A DNA stretch of 64,000 bases from Agarilytica sp045430305 (GTDB taxonomy: Bacteria > Pseudomonadota > Gammaproteobacteria > Pseudomonadales > Cellvibrionaceae). Of this stretch, positions 18,071 through 26,771 are shown in pieces. Position 1 is the stretch's first letter, and every line of letters starts with the position of its first letter. The position numbers were made by a program, and so were the translations under genes. The stretch is from positions 496,001 through 560,000 of the forward strand of contig JAILXW010000002.1 in assembly GCA_045430305.1 (NCBI GenBank), written 5' to 3'. The notes under the pieces were generated by a model, which saw only the letters and a list, made by a program, of their open reading frames with translations, was not told the DNA's origin and ran no database searches.

Positions 18071-19795
18071 TTAGTTCAGTCGTCGATCTTCGATATAACG
18101 CTTGCGCTTGCTAGCTTTGAGTTTGTGTATATCGCCTAAGCACAAACCATCGAGACAATCGCCAAAGTCGGGGTCAACGCTGAAGACAATATTCTGAAAG
18201 CCGCCTTTTTCGAAAATGGCTGAGTACTGTTTGAAAAGAATGGGTAGCTTGTGGCCCTTTTCTATAAAGTGCTTCTGCATAAAATCGAAGCCGTCGTCGT
18301 ATTCGCGCTTTGCAAATAGCAGATCAAGCTTGGCAACAGTTTCAGTATTTAAAGGGTAGGGGTGGTAGGCCTCAGCGAAGTTCCCTGGGCAGGGGTGGTA
18401 GCGGCGGTAGTAGTAGGCCAGCATGTCCATGAGCTCTTTCGGGTAGTCAGCACTCATGCTGACGGGGCCCAGTAAATAACGTACCTCTGGGTAGCGGGCG
18501 AGGTATGAGCCTAGGCCCTGCCATAAGTAATCTAAGCTGGCTTTGCCCCAGTAGTCTGGGTTTACGAAGCTGCGGCCCAGCTCCACGCTCTGCTCCAAAT
18601 ACGGGCGGAACTCGGGGTTAAACTTGTACAGTGTGCTGGTGTAAAAGCCTTCTTCGCCGTGGCGTTCGAGAATCTTTTTCCCTTCGCCCAGGCGGTATGC
18701 GCCAGCGATCACAAGGTTTTCACGATCCCACAAGACAAGATGCCGATAGTGCTGATCAAAGCGGTCGAGGTCGCGCTTTTTACCACTGCCTTCCCCTACT
18801 TTTCGAAAGGCGACTTCGCGTAAACGACCAATTTCCTGAATGACTTTGGAATCGGCACGATGGTCAACCAAGTAAATACGGTTGCCGTCGCGAGTTTCGC
18901 CTAAGCACTCTGCACGCTTAAGCTCTTCTAGAATCATGCGCCGGTCTTCAGGGTGGGCAATGGTGCGCTCGGTTTCAAAGATTGGCCGTTTCTGAGTGCC
19001 TACCTTGTACAGGTGTTTTTTGAGCCGATTAACCAGCGTTCTATCGTGTAGCCCCTTGGTTTTTAGTGATTCCGCAGGAATACATTCGCCAACATTGAAT
19101 TTGATGGTGTTGTTTTGCTGCTTAAACATTTCATGGGCAAGTAGGGCCGTTCCCAGGGGTTTAAACACCATCGAGGCGCCGTAAAATAGAAGCGAGTTTT
19201 TGGCGTGAATTCGAATGGGCAGCAAGGGGGCTTTGGTGCGGCGGGCAAAATTTAAGAAGCCGGGCATCCAGCGCGAATCTCTTACCCCGGTAGGGCTTGC
19301 GCGTGACACCTCGCCAGCAGGGAATACAATAATGGCCTGTTCACTTTCTAACGCTTCCAGTACGCGCTTGTAGCTGCGGCGAGCACTGCCCCCGGTCATG
19401 TTATCGATTGGTATAAACAAGCTGTGTAGCGCTTCAAAGCCCATCAGCATATCGTTGGCAACGATGCGTACATCGCTTCGAACTTCACTCACTAAACGCA
19501 GTAGGGCTAAACCGTCGAGTGAACCGATGGGGTGGTTGGCGAACATTACTACGCGCCCAGAATCGGGGATGTTGGCACGATCTCGCGCCGATACAGAGTA
19601 AGAGAAATTGAAAAACTCAAACATACGGTCAATAAAATCAAAGCCTTTGACGTCGCTGTTTTTGAGTAAAAAGGCGTTGATCTGATCTTGGTGTATCAGC
19701 TTTTTAAGTAGAGATATTGTCGGTTTGCGCAGCATATTAGGCTGGCTAGCAAAGCCGGGGAATTTGTTACAAACCGCTTGTTCGATGTTGATCAT
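18071..19795 (-). CDS. Two-domain acyltransferase (PlsC-like plus OlsB/GNAT-like), OlsF-type
   Basis: 574 aa with two acyltransferase modules. The N-terminal half is a lysophospholipid O-acyltransferase fold, with the catalytic NHPIGSLDG motif (His88, Asp93), FIPIDN and the FPAGEVSR block. The C-terminal half from about residue 290 resembles OlsB, the ornithine N-acyltransferase (hemolysin/acyl-homoserine-lactone-synthase-like fold): REVAFRKVGEGSG, FDQHYRHLVLWDRE, AGAYRLGEG, GRSFVNPDYWG and YLLGPVSMSADYP. Known OlsF proteins join the same two activities and make ornithine or glutamine lipids alone. The order O-acyltransferase then N-acyltransferase agrees with OlsF. I infer synthesis of an aminolipid; a different acyl acceptor is possible. 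Confidence 0.8.
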   Translation of the reverse strand: MINIEQAVCNKFPGFASQPNMLRKPTISLLKKLIHQDQINAFLLKNSDVKGFDFIDRMFEFFNFSYSVSARDRANIPDSGRVVMFANHPIGSLDGLALLRLVSEVRSDVRIVANDMLMGFEALHSLFIPIDNMTGGSARRSYKRVLEALESEQAIIVFPAGEVSRASPTGVRDSRWMPGFLNFARRTKAPLLPIRIHAKNSLLFYGASMVFKPLGTALLAHEMFKQQNNTIKFNVGECIPAESLKTKGLHDRTLVNRLKKHLYKVGTQKRPIFETERTIAHPEDRRMILEELKRAECLGETRDGNRIYLVDHRADSKVIQEIGRLREVAFRKVGEGSGKKRDLDRFDQHYRHLVLWDRENLVIAGAYRLGEGKKILERHGEEGFYTSTLYKFNPEFRPYLEQSVELGRSFVNPDYWGKASLDYLWQGLGSYLARYPEVRYLLGPVSMSADYPKELMDMLAYYYRRYHPCPGNFAEAYHPYPLNTETVAKLDLLFAKREYDDGFDFMQKHFIEKGHKLPILFKQYSAIFEKGGFQNIVFSVDPDFGDCLDGLCLGDIHKLKASKRKRYIEDRRLN

Positions 19796-19977
19796 TTAAA
19801 TCCCTGGTATTGCCGCGTATTGGGCACTGCCGATTCACACGGGTTATCGTGTGGGTTGGCAGCGGTGATTTCTTGTTGTTTCTTCAAACTGCGGATATTA
19901 GCGTCGTCTTATGAATATTCTATGACACCAAGAGCAAAGAATTATCACATAAAACACTCGCATAAATATCACAAGGT

Positions 19978-21093
19978 CTAAAGTATTTGGCAAAGTTGCT
20001 GGTGTTGCTTTTCTAAGAGGGATTGAAAGGGCTGCTTGAAGCCAGAAAGTACTTGGCGACCGTCTTCAGTGCCTAGCTCCATAAATTCAATACGGCGGTG
20101 AATAAGGTCTTCTGCGCCGGCGCTTGCTTCCACGATTAGGCCTGCGAAAGGCAGCTTCTCTGGTTCGATCTGGCCCTCATCGGCTGACACTAAAGCGGCT
20201 AAGTCCAGAGGGATCTTGTTGATAATGCCCGATAATTCCATGATGAGGTAGGCACTGCAAGCGGCATTAAACAAGGCTTCACCCCGGTTGTCACGCTCGT
20301 AAAATTTGAACAGGTAATAGTTATCAATCAATTCAAAACTGTGGCCGCTGTATAGCGCCAGTACATCGGCAGAAATTTTCTCTAAGCGCGCTAAGGTATC
20401 GCGATAGCTTTGGCCGTTGAGTTGCTGCTTGAGCACGTTGAGGTTTTTGATGTGAATAACCGCGTACACTTCTTTGCGGTTTTCTTCTAGGGTGGTGTCG
20501 CCACCCTCGGTTATTTCATCTGAATCAGTTTCGGCATTGTTCGAAAGCGCTTCTTCGTCGGTTTCCGTATGTGTTTCAGGCTTGATGTCGCGCGCTAGCC
20601 AGCTGACCGCACCGCTATGAAAGAGCGACCACAAAGCGGCTACTAAAAACAAACCCGCCAGTGCAATAACGAAATACACCGAAGAGCCCAGCGACCATAG
20701 CTGCGTATGGAGTGTTACGCTCAAATAGCCAGCTACGCTATCGTGCAAAATAATCGGGCTAGTGAACGCTGCTGCCGGTTTGATACGCTTGCGGGAATCC
20801 CCCGCTTGAACAAGAAGGTTGTTTTCCACATCGTGGATCGTCGCAAGCTCGGCGTGAGGGTTGCTGATCACATCCTGCAAAATGACTTGTAGGCGTACTA
20901 AATCATGGTTGAAGGTAGCGTCGACCGCTTGCTTAGCGGCCATTTCAGCGAGTGCACGCCCATAATGTGAGAGCGAGGCTTGGTGGGTGCGTTGGGTTTC
21001 CGGTATGAGAATAAACGCAACCAGCAGGCTCGCGATCAGACCGCCAAAACACAGTGCGCAAAGATTAGGTATAAATCGAAGTTTAAATGGCAA
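19978..21093 (-). CDS. AhpA/YtjB (SMP) family membrane protein
   Basis: 371 aa with an N-terminal TM helix (about residues 13-31), a periplasmic segment of about 90 residues, a second TM (about 128-150) and a cytoplasmic tail. The tail has an acidic low-complexity linker (EEALSNNAETDSDE) and a C-terminal fold resembling the nucleotide-cyclase-like region of this family. YtjB/Smp in E. coli and AhpA in Pseudomonas are likewise divergent from serB, which is the main support. Function in the family is poorly known. It shares a 148-base divergent region with serB. Confidence 0.75.
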   Translation of the reverse strand: MPFKLRFIPNLCALCFGGLIASLLVAFILIPETQRTHQASLSHYGRALAEMAAKQAVDATFNHDLVRLQVILQDVISNPHAELATIHDVENNLLVQAGDSRKRIKPAAAFTSPIILHDSVAGYLSVTLHTQLWSLGSSVYFVIALAGLFLVAALWSLFHSGAVSWLARDIKPETHTETDEEALSNNAETDSDEITEGGDTTLEENRKEVYAVIHIKNLNVLKQQLNGQSYRDTLARLEKISADVLALYSGHSFELIDNYYLFKFYERDNRGEALFNAACSAYLIMELSGIINKIPLDLAALVSADEGQIEPEKLPFAGLIVEASAGAEDLIHRRIEFMELGTEDGRQVLSGFKQPFQSLLEKQHQQLCQIL

Positions 21094-21171
21094 AAGTCAG
21101 ATTCTTATTGTGGATTTGTTTTCTTTATTGTTATGAGCCAATAGCCGGAGGTAATAAGGCATTGATCACGC

Positions 21172-21177
21172 TATAAT
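21172..21177 (+). promoter_or_regulatory. Perfect TATAAT -10 box upstream of serB
   Basis: TATAAT at 21172-21177 is 64 bases upstream of the serB start, in the divergent serB/ahpA-like gap. No good -35 hexamer was found at 16-18 bases, so an activator may be needed or the match may be accidental. Confidence 0.4.
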
Positions 21178-21241
21178 GCCCACCAATAACTGTAAGCAAC
21201 CCTATACAGCACATCTATAAAATAGACAAAGAAGTTGCCCC

Positions 21242-22459
21242 GTGCGCGAACTAATACTTATCACTATTTTTGGCCAAGATCGCCCATATGTCACGTCGAC
21301 TGTGAGTGAAATCTTGTCAAAAAACAATGCCTTTATTCTAGATATTGGCCAGTCCGTCATTCACGAGACGCTTTCACTGGGCATGCTGGTGGAATTTGAA
21401 GAGTCTGAGAAATCGGCAAATGCGCTGAAAGAGATTCTGTTTCTCATGCATGAAAATGGCATGCAAGTGAAATTCCGCCCAATTGGCGCAGACTCTTACG
21501 AAGATTGGGTAACGCATCAGGGCAAGCCGAGGCATATCGTCACCTTGCTTGCGCGACAAATTTCAGCTGAACATATATCCGCCCTTGCGCGCGTTATTTC
21601 TGAAAAAGGCTTGAATATCGACAACATCAGCCGTTTATCAGGCCGTGTGTCTTTGGAAAAACGCGATGTAAAAAGCAAAGCCTGTGTCGAATTTACCGCC
21701 CGTGGGCACGCCGCCGATAACGCCGAGCTGCGCTCGGAATTGGCCACACTCGCATCCTCTTTCGATATTGATATCGCCTTCCAAGAAGATAATATGTACC
21801 GGCGCACCCGTCGCTTGGTGTGTTTCGATATGGATTCCACCTTGATCGAAGCTGAGGTGATTGACGAGCTAGCTAAAGCCGCTGGTGTTGGCGAGCAAGT
21901 GGTCGAGATTACCGAATCGGCCATGCGTGGCGACATCGACTTCGATGAAAGTTTTCGTCGTCGCATGGCATTGCTAAAAGGTTTGGATGAAAGCGTTTTA
22001 GAAAATATTGCTGAAAATTTGCCAATGACCGAAGGCGCGGAACATCTTTTCTACATGTTACGAAAACTGGGTTATAAAACGGCAGTGCTTTCAGGGGGCT
22101 TCGAATATTTCGGCCGATACCTACAACAAAAACTGGGTATTGATTACGTGTTTGCGAACCAGCTCGAATTTGAAGGTGGGAAACTGACGGGGCGCGTAAC
22201 GGGCCAAGTTGTTAACGGTCAACGCAAAGCAGAATTACTCCGTGAACTAGCAGAAAAAGAAAATATTTCTTTAAAACAAGTCGTAGCCGTCGGAGATGGC
22301 GCCAACGACCTACCCATGCTCAGCGTTGCCGGCCTTGGTATCGCTTTTCGCGCAAAACCATTAGTCAAAGCCGAAGCTAAACAATCTATTTCCACACTAG
22401 GCTTGGATGCCATTTTGTATTTAATGGGGTTTCGCGACCGCGAGTTTAAGGAAGTGTAG
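21242..22459 (+). CDS. serB: Phosphoserine phosphatase
   Basis: Last step of serine synthesis, phosphoserine to serine; cytoplasmic, 405 aa. The N-terminal 180 residues hold tandem ACT-like domains, as in the long Pseudomonas-type SerB, and suggest allosteric control. The HAD phosphatase follows: motif I CFDMDSTLIEAEVIDELA with Asp196 and Asp198, motif II SGGFEYF, then KAELLRELAEKE and motif III GDGANDLPMLSVAGLGIAFRAKP. The start is GTG at 21242. It is convergent with fimX, with a bidirectional terminator between them. Confidence 0.95.
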   Translation: MRELILITIFGQDRPYVTSTVSEILSKNNAFILDIGQSVIHETLSLGMLVEFEESEKSANALKEILFLMHENGMQVKFRPIGADSYEDWVTHQGKPRHIVTLLARQISAEHISALARVISEKGLNIDNISRLSGRVSLEKRDVKSKACVEFTARGHAADNAELRSELATLASSFDIDIAFQEDNMYRRTRRLVCFDMDSTLIEAEVIDELAKAAGVGEQVVEITESAMRGDIDFDESFRRRMALLKGLDESVLENIAENLPMTEGAEHLFYMLRKLGYKTAVLSGGFEYFGRYLQQKLGIDYVFANQLEFEGGKLTGRVTGQVVNGQRKAELLRELAEKENISLKQVVAVGDGANDLPMLSVAGLGIAFRAKPLVKAEAKQSISTLGLDAILYLMGFRDREFKEV

Positions 22460-22613
22460 ATAGCCAATGACTCTGACCCCATTGGCTTAAATGTCGTGTT
22501 CAAGAGACACTAGGCAAGCGCGCCCAGCGTTAATGTGGTTTGTCACTGTTTCGCTGTGCTCGACGCAACTACCCGATTCTTCCACTTCTACTGAAAATCA
22601 AAAACCCAAACAA

Positions 22614-22651
22614 AAAACGGGGTCATAGCTTTCGCGCTGACCCCGTTTTAA
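22614..22651. terminator. Bidirectional terminator between serB and fimX
   Basis: The perfect 12-base stem aaaacggggtca (22614-22625) pairs with tgaccccgtttt (22638-22649) around a 12-base loop. A-rich and T-rich flanks let it work on both strands for the convergent genes. Confidence 0.85.
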
Positions 22652-22673
22652 TTTGTTCTTTCAATATGAAAGT

Positions 22674-24773
22674 TTAGCTTTCCATATCAAAATCGTAATC
22701 CATTTTTGCAGTAGGTTCTTGCAGGTAGTAGCCTTGAATATAGTGTACGCCTGATTGCCAGAGTTTAGAGAGTACGCTGGCATTTTCTACAAATGGTACG
22801 ATGGTGATTTTGTCGTTCTGGTGTAATTCGCTGACTAATTCATTTAAAGAGTTTTCTTCTTCTGAATTGTTTTGAATTTCTTGCGTGAAAGAGCCATCGA
22901 CTTTTACGTAACTCGCTTCGATGTTTTTCAATGCATTAAAAGGGTTTAGTGCGCAGCCAAAGTGAGTAATACCACAAACACAGCCGTTTTCTTTTAGTGC
23001 TTTAGTAAAGTCAGAAGCTACGTTCATGTGATCATTCACATCAATTTCACGGAGTTGAAATACTACCGAGTCAGATGGAAGTTTCGCAGCTTTAAATGCA
23101 ACCGACAGCCACTTTGCGAGTGTGGCGTCTAACATTGATTCGCGGCTAAGGTTTACAATTAAGTTGGTATTGTGGCCTTTGGCGCGATGTTCGGCGAGGG
23201 TTTTTATAGCTTCGAGAATGACCCAACGATCGAGTTTGGTGGTAGCGCCAATCTTTGCCGCGGTTGTTAAAAACTCGTTCGGTGATATTTCATTGTCTTC
23301 CTCGTCTACCATGCGAAGCAACACTTCGTAGTGTTCTTTATTCGAACCACGCAAGCTCAAAATTGGTTGAAATAATAGCCGGAAACGGTTGGTGTCGAGT
23401 GCATGCTGCACCATCGACTCAATGTCTTGCTTGCTTTGTTTCTTAACTTCTGGCTCGTACATTTTCGCCAGTAGTGAGGGGTCTTTTTCAGCTTCGCTGC
23501 GAACTAATTCCAGTGCTTTAATGGCATGGTCAACAGGTATGTCACTGTTGGCTGTGGTTTCGTTAATGATTGCCACACCAATGTGATAATTAAACTGTAC
23601 GGTGGAGCCTTCTACATCAACAATGTGGTCGCGCATTTTTTGGCAGAATTCTTCTGCATTCGTGAGCGCCTTGTTAGCGCCTGTTTGCGGTACCACAAGT
23701 ATGATGCTGTCTTCAGCAAAACGGCACAGGGTTTGGTCTTTTTTCGCCAGGGAATTTGCGAATTCAGCAATAGACCCTATTACAGCATCTGCTGAGGCCA
23801 GACCAAGTTTTTGCTGAACGGTATCGACAAAGTTATCGATGCCAATATGGAATAGTGCGGAGTTGTGGTCTTTGTTAGCCGCGTGTGCAACAACACCTTC
23901 CAGCACTTCCATAAGATAGTTTTTATTGAACAAGCCACTGGAAATGTCTTTGTTTTTCATTTCCTGAATTTGAGCGTGCAACTCTTCGCTATCGTCGGTT
24001 TTAGCACGGACTACAAATTGAATGCAGGCTTCTTCTTCATAGTTGGCTTTACGCACTTCAAAGGTGAGCGGTTCTTCGCTGCCACTTTCCGTGATTGCCA
24101 TGATCTTTAATTCGGTGGCTTCGACGTCACTGCCTTTGATCATAAATTCTTTGAGGAATTTTTTGACCGGGTCTTGGTGCTTGTCATGCACGATATCGAT
24201 CACGGGCATACATTCGACTTCGTCACGGTCTTCGTAGCCAAGTATTTCACCAAATGAATCATTGGCGTAAAGAAACATGCCGTCTTGCACGAAAGCGATG
24301 GCATCGCGTGAGCTGTCTAGAAGTTGTTGGTTACGACGTGATATCTCGTTGAAGCGACGCTCAGAAAAACGGCGTTTTTCTCGTTCATCTCTGTTTTGTA
24401 ATTCGCGCTGTATGACAAACAGCAGGTGCTGGTCCTCATCTAGCGTAACAACATCGGCAGCGCCCATCTTCATGCCTTCAACAATGGGTAAGGAGCCTTC
24501 ACGATCAGTCAGTAAAATAACGGGTACGTCTTTGTTAAATTTCTTGATGAGCTTAATGGCTTCAGATGCCCCAACAGATTCCGCCGATTCGATGGCGATC
24601 ATGATGTCCCAAATCTTTTCTTGCAGTACTTTGCTTAGGGCTTCGCTGCTTTCCACATGTTGCGCACGCACGGGGCGGCCTGCATTGTGGAGCATGCTGA
24701 TCAGGCGCTCGGCTTCCGAACGCGAATCGTTGATGATAAGTAGGCGTGTTGCGCTATTACTAGAGGTTGACAT
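22674..24773 (-). CDS. fimX: FimX-like degenerate c-di-GMP effector (REC-PAS-GGDEF-EAL)
   Basis: 699 aa. Domains in order: a receiver-like domain (about 10-125) in which the phospho-acceptor position reads IMIAIESAES, a PAS domain (about 150-255), a GGDEF domain (about 275-440) whose signature is FAEDS, and an EAL domain (about 455-690) with EVLLR for EALLR, THFGCA where DDFGTG is expected and KVDG for KIDR. Catalysis is therefore unlikely on both sides. This is the pattern of P. aeruginosa FimX, a c-di-GMP receptor that positions type IV pili, and there too fimX lies next to serB. It probably controls twitching motility at the cell pole. The PilZ-like gene is 79 bases upstream. Confidence 0.88.
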   Translation of the reverse strand: MSTSSNSATRLLIINDSRSEAERLISMLHNAGRPVRAQHVESSEALSKVLQEKIWDIMIAIESAESVGASEAIKLIKKFNKDVPVILLTDREGSLPIVEGMKMGAADVVTLDEDQHLLFVIQRELQNRDEREKRRFSERRFNEISRRNQQLLDSSRDAIAFVQDGMFLYANDSFGEILGYEDRDEVECMPVIDIVHDKHQDPVKKFLKEFMIKGSDVEATELKIMAITESGSEEPLTFEVRKANYEEEACIQFVVRAKTDDSEELHAQIQEMKNKDISSGLFNKNYLMEVLEGVVAHAANKDHNSALFHIGIDNFVDTVQQKLGLASADAVIGSIAEFANSLAKKDQTLCRFAEDSIILVVPQTGANKALTNAEEFCQKMRDHIVDVEGSTVQFNYHIGVAIINETTANSDIPVDHAIKALELVRSEAEKDPSLLAKMYEPEVKKQSKQDIESMVQHALDTNRFRLLFQPILSLRGSNKEHYEVLLRMVDEEDNEISPNEFLTTAAKIGATTKLDRWVILEAIKTLAEHRAKGHNTNLIVNLSRESMLDATLAKWLSVAFKAAKLPSDSVVFQLREIDVNDHMNVASDFTKALKENGCVCGITHFGCALNPFNALKNIEASYVKVDGSFTQEIQNNSEEENSLNELVSELHQNDKITIVPFVENASVLSKLWQSGVHYIQGYYLQEPTAKMDYDFDMES

Positions 24774-24852
24774 CGTAATTAGTTAATTATTAGGTAACAT
24801 CCTGGCAAATAGTGGGCCTTTTTATCAGTTTAGACCAGCACTTGGCAAATGC

Positions 24853-26577
24853 TTATTCCCAGGAGGAATCAAAATCGTCAGTTTGGTTGGTTTCTGGGGG
24901 CGTTTGGCTGTTTTCTGACCCGTTGTTTCCGTCTAGTCGGCGAAAACGGAACTGTTGGCAGCTCTTGGTTGAAAATACAGAGCGGTCGAGTTTGGCGGTA
25001 GTTTCGCGTTCGCCATCAATGATTTTGACTTTGTCGAATTCGCGAAACGGTGCCGAAGCGGTTAGCAGAGTAGGGTTGCTTTGGCCGAACTTATTCGGCG
25101 GTAAAAATAATGCCCTCATAAACTCTGAGTAGCCGCCCATCTCGTAGGTTTGGGCAATGCCGTACGGTTTGGAGTTGTTTGAAAGCAACTGAATGCCCAA
25201 CTGCGATGCGTTTTTGAGCTGTCTTACCCAGCGAATGACGCCGATGCCCCAGGTGCGTTTGCCCACTTCTTTAATGCCGATCACTTCGCCGGCACTCACT
25301 TTGGCGGAAATATCTTCGTGCCAAAGCAAGCAGTAGCCGCCGGCACTGACATTTTGAATGACGACACGGTGCACTGCGACAAAGCTGTTTTGGTATTCAT
25401 CTATGTGTGAGGCGGGCGTTAGACCCTGCGAAAAACGCGATACTTTCTGTGGTTCTGCAGAGCCAGAACTACGCATGAAGTAATCGAAATCTTGGCCATT
25501 GCAGGCGAAGTAGTGGCAGTCGCTTAACCCAACACAAACCTCTGCGCTGGTTTCTATTACACGGCGGTCAAACTTGCGCTGGGCGACGTTGCTCCAGGTC
25601 TCAAGTAAATGTTTCAGCAGCGATTCAGGGAAGTCTTTCGGCACTTTCACCGCTTTACTGCCGCCAACGATATCGTCGGAGTCGACCGATTGCTTCGAAA
25701 GTTGGCTGAGCAGTTGAGTGAAGTCCAGTTCGATATATCGGCCTTTGCTCGGGTCTTCGATTTTAGATTTGTATATCGGGCCTTGGTTACTCAGTAGATT
25801 TACCGCAAGAAAGTGCTCGGGGTTTTCACTAATCTCTTCTTTAATTTTTACGGCCTGACACCAACTTTCAAAAATGGAAAAAGCCGAGTCTATATCGGCT
25901 TGGCTCATTTGGTTGGTTTTGGCCGAATCCATCATCATGATGCGTGTGTAAGCTTGTGTGATAGAGCTCGAACGCGTGTGCTTGAATGTTGGATCAATAT
26001 TTTGCTCTTCCGAGAGCTCGTAGTAAGCGGCTACTTGATACAAAATATTGAGGGTTGCCCACATGTTAGGGGGCGTCTGTGCATATATTTGGTAGTTACG
26101 GAAAAACAGTAAACCAATTCCGCTAATGGCGCGATGAATCGCTTTACGGAATAGCTCTAGAGTGGATTTGTTGGCCTTGCCTTTCTCGGCAATTTGTATG
26201 ATCGCGGCTAAGTAGCCATTCAGCATATTTTTTTGTAAAGACTGTGCAACCAATACCGCTTTTTGTGCCTCTTCCGGCATGATCAGCGGTTGATTCAAAA
26301 AACTTTTTTGAAGCCCCAGTATGGAGTACTGCACACTGGGGCGCAGCAGCTCAAGAATCTCAATACGGTTGGCGTAGTCTGTTTTTAGCCGCGCGATTTC
26401 AGGCAAGGCTTTGTAAAGCGCTGTGCTGGTCTGCATGACCTTGGTGGCTTGCAGGCTGTTGACCCAGTTTTTTACCGCGCTTGCTTTATGGGAGCCACAA
26501 AATAGCAGACGCGGTAAATCTTGCGGTGGCAAATTTAATTGTGAGAGTAATTGGCTGGGCTTGAGGCTTTTATTCAT
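24853..26577 (-). CDS. PilZ-domain-like protein upstream of fimX
   Basis: 574 aa, soluble, without a signal peptide. The long N-terminal part (about 1-390) is helical and unrecognised. The C-terminal region (about 400-490) looks like a divergent PilZ fold: VVIQNVSAGGYCLLWHED, AGEVIGIKE and WGIGVIRWVRQLKNASQLGIQLLS. The canonical RxxxR c-di-GMP motif is not obvious, although RVVIQNVSAGG has the family's (D/N)xSxxG element. An uncharacterised protein occurs beside fimX in Pseudomonas too. Co-transcription with fimX suggests a role in c-di-GMP control of type IV pili; that is inference. The tail is Asp/Ser-rich. Confidence 0.75.
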   Translation of the reverse strand: MNKSLKPSQLLSQLNLPPQDLPRLLFCGSHKASAVKNWVNSLQATKVMQTSTALYKALPEIARLKTDYANRIEILELLRPSVQYSILGLQKSFLNQPLIMPEEAQKAVLVAQSLQKNMLNGYLAAIIQIAEKGKANKSTLELFRKAIHRAISGIGLLFFRNYQIYAQTPPNMWATLNILYQVAAYYELSEEQNIDPTFKHTRSSSITQAYTRIMMMDSAKTNQMSQADIDSAFSIFESWCQAVKIKEEISENPEHFLAVNLLSNQGPIYKSKIEDPSKGRYIELDFTQLLSQLSKQSVDSDDIVGGSKAVKVPKDFPESLLKHLLETWSNVAQRKFDRRVIETSAEVCVGLSDCHYFACNGQDFDYFMRSSGSAEPQKVSRFSQGLTPASHIDEYQNSFVAVHRVVIQNVSAGGYCLLWHEDISAKVSAGEVIGIKEVGKRTWGIGVIRWVRQLKNASQLGIQLLSNNSKPYGIAQTYEMGGYSEFMRALFLPPNKFGQSNPTLLTASAPFREFDKVKIIDGERETTAKLDRSVFSTKSCQQFRFRRLDGNNGSENSQTPPETNQTDDFDSSWE

Positions 26578-26704
26578 GGGTGCATTGTTGTCACCGACGC
26601 AATACGCGATCGCCGCTGTATTTAGTGTACGTCGAAAATATCTCTATTTAATGTAGTCTAGATCTGCTTTGGCTAACTTTCCTTCTCATGTGCTCGGCTT
26701 ATGG

Positions 26705-26724
26705 CAACATAATGCATTATGTTG
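26705..26724. repeat. Perfect 20-base palindrome upstream of the PilZ-like/fimX genes
   Basis: CAACATAATG at 26705-26714 is followed directly by its reverse complement CATTATGTTG. It sits 128 bases upstream of the PilZ-like gene start and 48 bases beyond the epmB stop. A dimeric transcription-factor site is possible; with no loop and no T-run it is a poor terminator. Confidence 0.55.
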
Positions 26725-26771
26725 TAAACCTTTCCTTTCGGGTGGCGCCGTATTCACAGTTTTAAGTGAAA

